This document shows, piece after piece, positions 1 through 8,027 of a stretch of 64,000 nt of DNA. Under the pieces are notes generated by a model. It saw only the letters and a list, made by a program, of their open reading frames with translations, was not told the DNA's origin and made no database searches. A program made the translations under genes and the position numbers. How positions within the stretch are numbered: the stretch's first letter is position 1; every line of letters starts with the position of its first letter. Origin of the DNA: an uncultured Desulfobacterium sp. (GTDB lineage: Bacteria; Desulfobacterota; DSM-4660; Desulfatiglandales; Desulfatiglandaceae); contig LT984855.1 of assembly GCA_900258555.1 (NCBI GenBank), forward strand, positions 457,134 to 521,133, given 5' to 3'.

Positions 1-124
1 CCGGCGCATCTTCAAGTGTAGAGGTGTCTTCCTCGAATTCAGGGGAATCTTCGCCTTCACCAAAAAGATCATCCAGACGCTTCTCAACCTCGTCTACGAT
101 ATTAGGATCAGTCTTATTAGCCAA
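1..124 (-). CDS. Partial acidic hypothetical protein (N-terminus only)
   Basis: The first 41 codons of a gene run off the left edge. A TTG start sits 6-7 bases after a GGAG ribosome-binding site, and that site directly follows the stop of the MglA-like GTPase, so the two are probably cotranscribed. The visible peptide begins LANKTDPNIVDEVEKRLDDLFG and then becomes rich in Glu, Asp and Ser, which suggests a short helix followed by an acidic linker. I do not recognise a family from this piece. The context (roadblock protein, small GTPase) suggests a partner of the GTPase module. Confidence 0.6.
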   Translation of the reverse strand, partial: MANKTDPNIVDEVEKRLDDLFGEGEDSPEFEEDTSTLEDAP

Positions 125-133
125 TGGTAACTC

Positions 134-739
134 CTATTTTAGTTCTTTTTCCAAGGAAGCAATAGTCATTGCAGTTATCTTTTTAAAGGTGGGAATCACG
201 CCGTTTCCAACCAGGGCGCTTGCCTCAAAGAAAGGCACCTTTAGTTCGCTGTTAAGATCTTGTTCCATTGTTTCAATAGGCAAGATAGGAATGCCCTGCT
301 CTGCCAGATCTCTCTTGTTATATTGCAAAACAAGAGGAACCTGAAATATGTCTTTGTTGTAAGTAGCTAGATTTTCTTTAAGATTTTCCAAAGAAAGGAT
401 CGCCTTCTCTCTACGCACTACTGCAGAATCACCAACAAAAACCACTCCATCAACACCCCTTAATACCAGTTTCCGGGTCGCATTATATTTTACCTGTCCT
501 GGGACAGTGTACAACTGTATTTTAATATCGTAGCCCTTTATTTTTCCCATCTCAAATGGGAAAAAGTCAAAGAACAGCGTACGGTCCCCATGGGTCTTGA
601 TTGCAACCATTTCCGTCTTTATACGGCGGCTCAGTTTTTGATAAATATATTCAAGATTTGTTGTTTTCCCCCCTCTGCCGGGACCATAGTAGACGATCTT
701 TACTTGAACTTCTTTTTTTTTCAGATTTATAAAAGCCAA
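134..739 (-). CDS. MglA-like small Ras-type GTPase
   Basis: A cytoplasmic GTPase of the MglA/Arf-like group, about 201 residues. From the chosen TTG start (9 bases after GAGG) the P-loop GPGRGGKT is at residues 19-26. A switch II-like TVPGQ follows at 78-82, then the MglA-type NATRKLVLRGVDGVVFV stretch, and the guanine-specificity NKRD at 141-144. Family members are polarity or motility switches regulated by roadblock/LC7 proteins, and the gene just upstream encodes one. The open frame extends 16 codons further upstream, but family proteins start near AFINLKKKEVQVKIVYYG, which favours the internal TTG. Function is by family; the cellular process it controls here is unknown. Confidence 0.88.
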   Translation of the reverse strand: MAFINLKKKEVQVKIVYYGPGRGGKTTNLEYIYQKLSRRIKTEMVAIKTHGDRTLFFDFFPFEMGKIKGYDIKIQLYTVPGQVKYNATRKLVLRGVDGVVFVGDSAVVRREKAILSLENLKENLATYNKDIFQVPLVLQYNKRDLAEQGIPILPIETMEQDLNSELKVPFFEASALVGNGVIPTFKKITAMTIASLEKELK

Positions 740-825
740 AAGGTGGTACCTCACAAAGAATATGTTAAACGGTGGTGGATGGTACAAAATGGGAGGTTAC
801 AAAAAAGGCATTATTTAACCCTACG

Positions 826-1218
826 TCAGGACTTAAGAATTTCTGTAATTTTGCCGATAGCCTTTGCAATCTTTAACCTCAAAAGACCCAAAGAAACCTC
901 ATTGTCAAAGATGCAGACAAGCAGGAATTCGTCCAACACTTTGCTAAAGTGGATATTTTCTCTTTCACCTTTATTAAAAAGCACTGAGAAATCTTCTTCG
1001 CCGATCATCTTTGCAAGGGCATTTACCGCCCCGAAATTGGCCGCTGAAAGCGCCGCCAATGCTGGAATATCATGTTTAGTATTTTCCGCTTCGTATTCGG
1101 CAATAATATTTCCTGCCATATCTATAAAGAGAACACAATGAATCCCTACCTGTGGGAGCTGATCCTTCAGGATATTTTCAATTCCATCAAGATGGTTTTG
1201 TTGGAGTGTATATGACAA
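826..1218 (-). CDS. Roadblock/LC7 domain protein (MglB-like)
   Basis: A 130-residue single-domain protein with the alternating helix/strand pattern of the roadblock/LC7 fold, including HCVLFIDMAGNIIAEYE and the helix DIPALAALSAANFGAVNALAKMIG. Such proteins form dimers that act as GTPase-activating partners or scaffolds for MglA-type GTPases. The GTPase gene follows 86 bases downstream on the same strand, so a shared operon and direct interaction are likely. The start is TTG, with an AAGGGG-like ribosome site about 7 bases before it. There are no membrane segments. Confidence 0.85.
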   Translation of the reverse strand: MSYTLQQNHLDGIENILKDQLPQVGIHCVLFIDMAGNIIAEYEAENTKHDIPALAALSAANFGAVNALAKMIGEEDFSVLFNKGERENIHFSKVLDEFLLVCIFDNEVSLGLLRLKIAKAIGKITEILKS

Positions 1219-1550
1219 TTAAAAACCCCTTGTTTATGAATTTAGATTAAATCCATCCCCATTGAACTTTTTACTTTACATATTATTGGGCAAAAGAAGC
1301 GGCTACTTTAATTTTTGAAAAAATGGTTCACAATGTCTATACTTAGAATTCACTTTACGGTCAAGCAAGAAAGGATTAAAAGTATGGATTAAAAATCAAA
1401 AATATTGATTTTGCCATATTGACTATGCCATAAGATTCTTATAATCATTTGATTATCCGATAAAATAGGAATTTTCATTTCTATAGTCAAACCCAAATAC
1501 CACATTTTTTGAGGTCGAGCTTTTTTCTAGATCCACCCCTGAGGAAATAA
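1219..1550. other. AT-rich divergent intergenic region
   Basis: This 332-base stretch lies between the divergent roadblock and receiver/DUF4388 genes. It is strongly AT-rich and presumably holds promoters for both directions, but I could not pick one -35/-10 pair with confidence. The only clear signal is the GAGG ribosome site at 1541-1544 before the ATG at 1551. I see no small gene or RNA in it. Confidence 0.5.
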
Positions 1551-3008
1551 ATGGCAAAGAAGGTCCTAGTGATTGATCATGATAGGGAGATGCTGCTAAC
1601 CCTTATAAGGGATCTCGAAAAATACAGCCGAACATTTTCTACTTTAAGCGCGGAAGATGGTCCTGCCGCCCTGGAGATTCTTAAGAGGCAACCTGTCTCC
1701 CTCATTGTTGTTGCACTCAATCTACCCAATAAAGGTGAGCGTGGACTGCTTGATCGTCTATCCGAAGGCTATCCTGACATTCCGGCAATCATTATTGCAG
1801 GTCAAGGCCAAATCACTGCTGAGTCATTTGCCTCAGAAAAAGCTATTGCAGGGTACCTGGAAAGGCCGTTTATTGTCGAAGACCTGGCGAAAAAAATTAC
1901 TGCCATCCTTAAAAGGGAGGCAGAAGGAGGCGTCCTGCACAATATTGCCCCAGGCACATTCTTGCAGTTAATGGAGATGGAGTCGAAAACGTGTACAATT
2001 AGATTGACTGACGAAAAATCAGGCGGCCAGGGTGTACTTTTCTTTCGCGACGGAGAGGTCTTAGATGCCAGGATCGAAGATAAACGCGGCAGAGATGCAG
2101 CCTATGTAATGCTGGCCTGGGACGAGGCGACCCTTGCAATTCAAGAACTTTGCCCTGTGGATGAAAACAAGGTACAGGCGGATCTACAGGCCTTGCTCTT
2201 AGAAGCCATGAGGCTGAAAGATGAAAAAGAGGTTGCGGCCAAGGAGAAAATGACACAGGATGAAATTGATGAATATATTATATCCGTAAACCAGGTAGAA
2301 GTAGTATCTGAGCCCAAGAATGGAGAAGCGGGAACCAAACTGGAGGAGGGCCAATCAGAACAAGAAGAGCATGTGCCTCAGCCTGTTTCTAAAGAGAAAA
2401 GACCGGACCACCCTACCCAGTTTGTTCATAAGGATAAGGACAAACAGACCACGGCACAAGCGCCGGCACCTCCAATAGAACAAGCAAGCATATCTTATGG
2501 AAAAAGAGACAACATCGTCGACTCCATTTCAAATCTTAGAGAGGCACTTCTTGAGTCAACCACTTTTACCTATTTATTCAGATTATTAGTATTTGCTTCA
2601 ATCTTAGGTCTGATTACTTTTGTTTTTCTTTATTCCACCATGGAAAGCAATCAAGACATCCTTGACCAGATCAATCACGCAAAATCATTGATCAAGTCCA
2701 GGCAAGATGCCCTGACACAATTGGACAGTGAAATTGAGCTGCTATATAGGCAAAAAGATGAATATTTCAGTAATCGTGAATCCCAACTCAAAAGCATAGA
2801 GCTGGAGCTGAAGATATCGGAGCTTGAAGACAGGCAGGATAAAATAGTAACGGAAATACAAATACAGCAAAAGACAATTAATGAAGCCGAGGCCAGACTT
2901 GAATCTCAAAAGGATAAAGGCCTCTTCAACAGACTTATCGAACAGGCAAAGAAATTTTTCCCAAAAAAGGGCTCCCCCTCTGCACACATTAATTTATCTT
3001 TGTGCTGA
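1551..3008 (+). CDS. Degenerate receiver / DUF4388 protein with C-terminal membrane anchor and coiled coil
   Basis: 485 residues. Residues 1-118 resemble a response-regulator receiver (acidic D9 and D11 present), but the phospho-acceptor aspartate is Ala55 (VVALNLP) and the usual lysine is Arg (YLERP), so phosphorylation is unlikely. Residues about 125-235 match the DUF4388/PATAN type (GTFLQLMEMESKTCTIRL, GVLFFRDGEVLDARI). A Lys/Glu/Pro-rich linker leads to one membrane helix at about 346-366, and the rest is a charged coiled coil. Proteins of this kind occur with MglA/roadblock switches in deltaproteobacteria, and such genes are divergent here. The last codons overlap the 3' end of the opposing pseudogene, so the C-terminus may be a recent read-through. 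Role inferred: membrane-tethered signalling scaffold. Confidence 0.8.
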   Translation: MAKKVLVIDHDREMLLTLIRDLEKYSRTFSTLSAEDGPAALEILKRQPVSLIVVALNLPNKGERGLLDRLSEGYPDIPAIIIAGQGQITAESFASEKAIAGYLERPFIVEDLAKKITAILKREAEGGVLHNIAPGTFLQLMEMESKTCTIRLTDEKSGGQGVLFFRDGEVLDARIEDKRGRDAAYVMLAWDEATLAIQELCPVDENKVQADLQALLLEAMRLKDEKEVAAKEKMTQDEIDEYIISVNQVEVVSEPKNGEAGTKLEEGQSEQEEHVPQPVSKEKRPDHPTQFVHKDKDKQTTAQAPAPPIEQASISYGKRDNIVDSISNLREALLESTTFTYLFRLLVFASILGLITFVFLYSTMESNQDILDQINHAKSLIKSRQDALTQLDSEIELLYRQKDEYFSNRESQLKSIELELKISELEDRQDKIVTEIQIQQKTINEAEARLESQKDKGLFNRLIEQAKKFFPKKGSPSAHINLSLC

Positions 3009-3418
3009 TCTCTTTCACAACTTTAATAATTTCCTCCTCGTCAAGAGTCAGGATCCTTCTATCCTTCATCAGCACCTTTCCATTTACAATAACATCTCTT
3101 ACGTCCGAGCCTTCGGCAGGGATCATTTTACATCACCTTGGCAAGCTTTGCAGCAGAATCCATCTCGCAGAAAAGATCCAGATTATTGTTGGATGCGCAT
3201 TCATCTGTACCCTTAGGATAACACATCTACTCCTTTTTGAGTATTTCGCTAATCCTTCCATTACGTATCAGCACCTTGGCGTCAGAGATCGGCGACTCAT
3301 CCTCCTTCATGGTTACAATAATTCCGCCTTCTATTATTAAATCAGGGGCGGGCCTCTCTGAAAAGGGGCGCTTATCGTTTCTTGGATAATACATTCGGTC
3401 AGGTATGCTTTTAATCAT
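2989..3418 (-). pseudogene. Remnant of 5-methylthioadenosine/S-adenosylhomocysteine deaminase
   Basis: Three pieces of one amidohydrolase survive in order on the minus strand. 3418-3230 encodes the N-terminus (DLIIEGGIIVTMKE, then DAKVLIRNGRISEI) and ends in TAG. 3226-3131 encodes the family hallmark GTDECASNNNLDLF followed by AAKLAKV, in the same frame as the first piece, and ends in TAA. 3126-2989, in another frame, encodes the C-terminus (GSDVRDVIVNGKVLMKDRR, TLDEEEI). An intact enzyme is about 430 residues; here most of the metal-binding barrel is deleted. The canonical hallmark reads GTDGCASNNNLD. This is a decayed purine/methionine-salvage gene rather than a set of small genes. Confidence 0.82.
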
Positions 3419-3442
3419 GAGATTGGAATCCCCCGAATTTCC

Positions 3443-3471
3443 TTGACACAGTCAAGTACTATAAGTGAAAT
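3443..3471 (+). promoter_or_regulatory. Candidate sigma-70 promoter for the DUF1015 gene
   Basis: TTGACA at 3443-3448 and TGAAAT at 3466-3471 are separated by 17 bases. The -35 is also one arm of a small palindrome, TTGAC-ACA-GTCAA, so an operator is possible. The next gene starts at 3501 after AAGGAG. Confidence 0.45.
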
Positions 3472-3500
3472 TATGCCTCACATTTTTTAAGGAGAAAAAT

Positions 3501-4856
3501 ATGGCCGTTATTGTCCCTTTCAGGGGAATGACATATAACTTTCATTCATTACACGATATGCCATTGCTTGTTACTCCTCCCTATGATGTCATCTCGGAAA
3601 GGGAACAGGAGGAATTTTACAGAGCCCATCCCCATAATATCATACGTCTCATCCTTGGAAAAAGAAAGATCGGCGATACTGATTGGGACAATAGGTACAC
3701 CCGCGCTGCGGATACATTCAAGAGATGGGAATCTGAAGGTATCCTAGTCCGTTCCCAAGAGCCCTGCATATATCTTACCTCGCACACCTATGATCCGGGT
3801 GAAGGGAAACCCCTGCGGACAAGATGGGGCATAATTGTCCTTGTGCGTATTGAGGACGAGGGTTCAGGAGTGATTCTCCCCCACGAACAGACCTTTTCAG
3901 CCCACAAGGATGATAGGTTAAGACTGATCAGCGCATGCAATGCCCAGTTTAGTCAAATTTTCGGTCTTTATGAAGATCCTTCTGACACCATTGTAGGAGA
4001 ATGCAAAAAGGAGGCAGACTCACAGGCCAAGGTAAGTTTTGACTTCAAGGATGGCACAAGGCACCAAATGTGGATCTTAGATAGCCATTCTCTGTTCAAA
4101 AAGGTGGCTCAGGTGATGGCGGACAAGCCCATTTTCATTGCAGATGGTCACCATCGCTATGAGACATCACGCAATTTCAGAGATATCATGAGAAAGAGGC
4201 ATGGCCGAAGGCATGTAAACAGGTCATATGAATATGTGATGATGTACCTGTCAAACATGGATAACGAAGGTCTGACGATACTCCCTTCACACCGGCTGAT
4301 AAAAAACGCACCTGTTTTTGATCTCAAATCATTTCTTGATATTTTGAAAAGATGGTTCAATTTAACTGAAGTGCCTTTTAAAGGACTTTCCATCTCAGAA
4401 GAATGTCTTAACCTCAAAAAAAGAATGGAAGAAGGGGGAAACGGCGGAACTGACATTGCCTTTTTTGCAAAAGAGGCTGGTCAGTTTTACATCCTCTCAC
4501 TCAAGGCCGGGGCAAGGGATGAAATGGGTGCAGACCTCCATCCCGCTTTAAAAAAATTGGATGTACTGGTACTTTCCATACTTGTATTTGAGATGGCATT
4601 AGGTTTTGATAAGGGACAGATGGATAACAGTGATATATTCCATTATAACAGTAACATGGAAGAGACTGTTTCAGCAGTTATTTCCGGCAACTACCGGATG
4701 GCGTTCCTGCTTAATCCCACTAGGATTGAACATGTCAAAGAAATAGCACAAAATTCCCTGGTCATGCCTCGGAAATCCACCTTCTTTTACCCAAAGGTAT
4801 TGACAGGCCTGGTTTTAAATAAAATTGACCCCAATGAAACAGTCAACTTCTTCTGA
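3501..4856 (+). CDS. DUF1015 family protein
   Basis: 451 residues from an ATG placed 6 bases after AAGGAG; the open frame runs 12 codons further upstream, but without a ribosome site. It has the DUF1015 signatures: AVIVPFRGMTYN near the N-terminus, TPPYDVIS, HPHNIIRLILGK, LPHEQTFSAHKDDRL, and the central FIADGHHRYET. The family is soluble and widespread in anaerobes; its biochemical role is not established to my knowledge, although the conserved His/Asp/Arg clusters look catalytic. It overlaps the following methyltransferase gene by 23 bases (ATG at 4834), so the two are translationally linked. The call is family-level only. Confidence 0.87.
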   Translation: MAVIVPFRGMTYNFHSLHDMPLLVTPPYDVISEREQEEFYRAHPHNIIRLILGKRKIGDTDWDNRYTRAADTFKRWESEGILVRSQEPCIYLTSHTYDPGEGKPLRTRWGIIVLVRIEDEGSGVILPHEQTFSAHKDDRLRLISACNAQFSQIFGLYEDPSDTIVGECKKEADSQAKVSFDFKDGTRHQMWILDSHSLFKKVAQVMADKPIFIADGHHRYETSRNFRDIMRKRHGRRHVNRSYEYVMMYLSNMDNEGLTILPSHRLIKNAPVFDLKSFLDILKRWFNLTEVPFKGLSISEECLNLKKRMEEGGNGGTDIAFFAKEAGQFYILSLKAGARDEMGADLHPALKKLDVLVLSILVFEMALGFDKGQMDNSDIFHYNSNMEETVSAVISGNYRMAFLLNPTRIEHVKEIAQNSLVMPRKSTFFYPKVLTGLVLNKIDPNETVNFF

Positions 4857-5568
4857 AATCCAACTGCTCCCGGATGAAGAACTTAATCTGTTTTTGGACG
4901 GCAGGCTAAGACTTATTCAATCAAAAGAAGGTTACAGATTTTCTGTTGACGCAGTCTTCCTTTCCGAATTTGTTACAATAAGGCCGGATGACGTGGTTAT
5001 TGATTTTGGCGTAGGCTGTGGTGTCATACCACTGATACTTAGTCTCACAAGACCTGTCAGGTATGCGCTTGGGATTGAGATCCAGGAAGACCTCGCCAAT
5101 CAGGCGGCAAGAAATGTAGCACTAAATGGACTAGAAGGAAAAATCTACATAATCCAAGGGGACATAAAACACCCGCCATTTGAAGGTAAGATTGCTAATG
5201 TAGTCGTTTGCAACCCCCCATACCGCAAGGTGAAAAGCGGCAGATTAAATCCTGATATGCGAAGGGCGATCGCCAGGCACGAACTCACAATATCTATTGA
5301 TGACATATTGCGAACAGCGGGGGCTGTTTTGAGGAAAAAAGGAAGGCTTGCCATAATATATCCCGCGGAGCGCCTCGCGGACATCCTGGCACGGATGAGA
5401 CCGCATAATCTTGAGCCCAAGAGGCTGCAACTCAATTACCCTAACTTGAACTCCGGGGCAAAGCTGGCGCTAATTGAGGCCTGTCTGGCCGGGAAACCAG
5501 GGCTTAAGATATTGCCTCCGCTGATCGGGCAAGGGAAATTTTCCTTAATCACCGGTGGCCGACCTTAA
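4834..5568 (+). CDS. TrmN6-like tRNA1(Val) adenine-N6 methyltransferase family
   Basis: 244 residues. A class I SAM-dependent methyltransferase: the SAM-binding strand/loop is VVIDFGVGCGVIPLILS, followed by an acidic ribose-binding region (ALGIEIQEDLANQAARNVALNG). The N6-adenine motif NPPY appears as VVCNPPYRK. Length and order of motifs match the YfiC/TrmN6 group, which methylates A37 of tRNA-Val in E. coli; substrate specificity is not proven by sequence. The ATG lies within the 3' end of the DUF1015 gene. Its own 3' end overlaps the convergent DUF721 gene by 20 bases. Confidence 0.85.
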   Translation: MKQSTSSEIQLLPDEELNLFLDGRLRLIQSKEGYRFSVDAVFLSEFVTIRPDDVVIDFGVGCGVIPLILSLTRPVRYALGIEIQEDLANQAARNVALNGLEGKIYIIQGDIKHPPFEGKIANVVVCNPPYRKVKSGRLNPDMRRAIARHELTISIDDILRTAGAVLRKKGRLAIIYPAERLADILARMRPHNLEPKRLQLNYPNLNSGAKLALIEACLAGKPGLKILPPLIGQGKFSLITGGRP

Positions 5569-5848
5569 ATTCGATCTTGTCAACAGCATTTCTGCCCAAT
5601 TCTTCATTGAGCTTATTCCTTATTTGTTCCTCCATATACTGCAATTCCTGAAACCAGATAGGACCTGAGACCATTACCCTGAGCTGCCCACCTTTAATAC
5701 TTACCGGTGTGGCATTACTCGATATCACTGGACCAACTACCCCATCCCAGACCTTCCATATGCGTGCGTCTTCGAGATTGAAGGGCAAAGCGCCGTTTGT
5801 GAACAATCCGGATATGACATCCTTTAGTGATGCAAATGGATCTCCCAT
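5549..5848 (-). CDS. DUF721 (DciA-like) protein
   Basis: A 99-residue protein with the DUF721 pattern: an N-terminal helix (FASLKDVISGLF), the WKVWDGVVGPVISSNATPVSIKGGQLRVMVSGPIWFQELQYM core, and a C-terminal EFKVG strand. Related DciA proteins load the replicative helicase, and others have unknown roles; this short form shows only the core domain. Single gene, convergent with the methyltransferase gene. No ribosome site stands out. Confidence 0.8.
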   Translation of the reverse strand: MGDPFASLKDVISGLFTNGALPFNLEDARIWKVWDGVVGPVISSNATPVSIKGGQLRVMVSGPIWFQELQYMEEQIRNKLNEELGRNAVDKIEFKVGHR

Positions 5849-5959
5849 GTGATCAACTTAGTTTTTTTGAATTTTCAAGTCAACTACCATCACAAAGATT
5901 AGATGTTTTGAGGTCTGAGGTTTCAAAGGTAAAGGGATCAACTGAATAGCGATTATTAC

Positions 5960-5988
5960 TTGACGACATGGAATTTTGTCTGTATTGT
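5960..5988 (+). promoter_or_regulatory. Candidate sigma-70 promoter of hflKC
   Basis: TTGACG at 5960-5965 and TATTGT at 5983-5988 with a 17-base spacer, 40 bases before the hflK start codon. Confidence 0.5.
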
Positions 5989-6027
5989 AACACTTTAAAC
6001 TCATTAAGAAATAAGGAGCGAAGACTC

Positions 6028-7086
6028 ATGGCCTGGGATTGGGACAAACTTCAGCAACAGCACAAGGCATCCAGACCAGGGGGAGGCAGTCACAGTCAGC
6101 CCCCGGGGTTGGATGATATTATTGAAAAAATTCGGGGTACAAAAGCAAAAATCCCAGGCAGCGCCGCACTGATTGTCATAGCCTTCATTATCTTTGTCCT
6201 TTTATATACCTGTTTTTATACGATCGCCCCCAATGAAGTAGGCGTGGTGCAGCGGTTTGGGGCATTTGTCAGAATCGAGTCGCCCGGCCTGAACTTCAAG
6301 CTTCCAAACGGCATAGAAAAGGTCACAAAGGTCAAAGTTGATTTCACCTATAAGGAGGAATTCGGCCTGCGGACAATCGAACCGGATATACGGTCGCGTT
6401 ATTCATCCGATTCATCAAATCTTAATGAGTCCCTCATGCTGACAGGAGATCTCAATGTGGCCTTGGTTCCATGGGTTGTCCAGTTCAGGATCAATGACCC
6501 TTACAAGTTTCTCTTTAAGGTGCGAAACGTACAAACCACTCTCAGGGACCTCTCCGAAGCGGCGATGCGCCTTGTGGTCGGAGACAGGAGTATTAACGAG
6601 GTTATCAGTAACAGAAAGGATATAGAAACAGAGTCAAAGGAACTCTTACAAAATGAGCTTGATTTTGCAGAGACAGGCATCAGGGTGGTAAACATTCAAT
6701 TGAAGACCACAAACGTGCCGGAACCTGTCCAACCGTCTTTTAACGAGGTCAACCAGTCGGTTCAGGAAAAGGAGAGGATGATCTACCAGGCCAGAGAGGC
6801 CTACAATAAGGAAATTCCTGCGGCAATCGGAAATGCGGAAAAAACCATTAAAGCAGCGGAGGGCTATGCCCTTGACCGCGTCAACCGCGCAAAGGGAGAT
6901 GCATTGAGATTCTCCCAACAATATGAGGAATACTCAAAGGCCCAGGATGTCACCCGTAAAAGGATGTATCTCGAATCTATCCAGGAAATCCTGCCCAAAT
7001 TTGGAACCAAGTATATTGTGGATGCCGATCAGAAGAACCTCCTGCCCTTTCTTAACATGGGCGAGGCCAAAGGAGAAAAAAAATGA
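6028..7086 (+). CDS. hflK: FtsH protease modulator HflK
   Basis: 352 residues. A Gly/Pro-rich cytoplasmic N-terminus (residues 1-45) precedes one membrane helix (ALIVIAFIIFVLLYTCFYTI). The SPFH/prohibitin domain (NEVGVVQRFGAFVRIESPGLNFKLP) and a C-terminal coiled coil rich in Ala, Glu and Lys follow. HflK and HflC form a membrane ring that encloses and modulates the AAA protease FtsH. The ATG at 6028 follows AAGGAG, and the WDWDKL start is typical. Its stop overlaps the hflC start by 4 bases (ATGA), which fits coupled translation of equal amounts. Confidence 0.95.
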   Translation: MAWDWDKLQQQHKASRPGGGSHSQPPGLDDIIEKIRGTKAKIPGSAALIVIAFIIFVLLYTCFYTIAPNEVGVVQRFGAFVRIESPGLNFKLPNGIEKVTKVKVDFTYKEEFGLRTIEPDIRSRYSSDSSNLNESLMLTGDLNVALVPWVVQFRINDPYKFLFKVRNVQTTLRDLSEAAMRLVVGDRSINEVISNRKDIETESKELLQNELDFAETGIRVVNIQLKTTNVPEPVQPSFNEVNQSVQEKERMIYQAREAYNKEIPAAIGNAEKTIKAAEGYALDRVNRAKGDALRFSQQYEEYSKAQDVTRKRMYLESIQEILPKFGTKYIVDADQKNLLPFLNMGEAKGEKK

Positions 7087-8015
7087 AATTAAAGGTACTG
7101 ATCATTGTCCTGGCTGTCATTTTGTTTGTGCTTTTTCAAAGTGTCTATATTGTGGATGAGACGCAGCAGGTGGTCCTGACCCAGTTCGGAAAGGTCATAG
7201 GCGAAGCAAAGACAAAGCCCGGCATCTACTTCAAGATACCGGTTATCCAGAAGCCTAATTATTTTGCAAAAAACCTGCTTGAATGGGACGGCGACCCTGG
7301 TGAGATTCCCACACAGGACAAGACTTATATATGGGTAGATGCCTTTGCGAGATGGAAGATCGTTGACCCCCTGAGATTTTTTAAGACTGTATATAACGAA
7401 ACCGGCGCGCAAAGCAGATTAGACGACATCCTGGATTCGGAAATCAGAAATAAGATTACGTCTTACCCTCTGATTGAAACCGTAAGGAAGAGCAATCGTC
7501 CTTTGGACTTCGGTATTGAAAAAAAGACAGAAGACGCATCGAGGGTGCTTGACATCATAAACACAGGAAGGAATAAAATCGTCCAGGGGATCATCGAGCA
7601 GGCTAGACCAAAGCTCGCTGATCTTGGCATTGAACTGGTTGACCTCAAGATAAAGAGATTAAATTATACTGAACAGGTGCAAAACTCCGTTTTCTCAAGG
7701 ATGATAGCCGAAAGAAAACAGATCGCTGAGAAATTCCGCTCCGAGGGTCAGGGGGAGGCCCGCAAGATTGAGGGTGATCAGGAAAGAGAGTTAAAGAGGA
7801 TCACATCCGAGGCATACAAAACCGCTCAGGAGATAATGGGCAAGGCAGATGCAGAGGCGACCAAAATCTATGCAGAGGCCTACACCAAGGACCCGGACTT
7901 TTATTCATTCATAAAATCCCTGGATGTTTACAAAACATCAATGGACAAGGAAAGTACAGTGGTGTTATCCACTGATTCGGAATTTTTGAAGTATTTAAAG
8001 GGGGCGGAGAGATAA
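7083..8015 (+). CDS. hflC: FtsH protease modulator HflC
   Basis: 310 residues. An N-terminal membrane anchor (VLIIVLAVILFVLFQSVYIV) is followed by an SPFH domain (VDETQQVVLTQFGKVIG). A helical C-terminal half includes the conserved ERKQIAEKFRSEGQGEARKI segment, and the protein ends near SEFLKYLKG as in other HflC proteins. It is the partner of HflK in the periplasm-facing ring around FtsH. It starts within the hflK stop codon and is convergent with recJ, with 12 bases between the stops and no visible terminator. Confidence 0.95.
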   Translation: MKLKVLIIVLAVILFVLFQSVYIVDETQQVVLTQFGKVIGEAKTKPGIYFKIPVIQKPNYFAKNLLEWDGDPGEIPTQDKTYIWVDAFARWKIVDPLRFFKTVYNETGAQSRLDDILDSEIRNKITSYPLIETVRKSNRPLDFGIEKKTEDASRVLDIINTGRNKIVQGIIEQARPKLADLGIELVDLKIKRLNYTEQVQNSVFSRMIAERKQIAEKFRSEGQGEARKIEGDQERELKRITSEAYKTAQEIMGKADAEATKIYAEAYTKDPDFYSFIKSLDVYKTSMDKESTVVLSTDSEFLKYLKGAER

Positions 8016-8027
8016 CATCTTTATATT

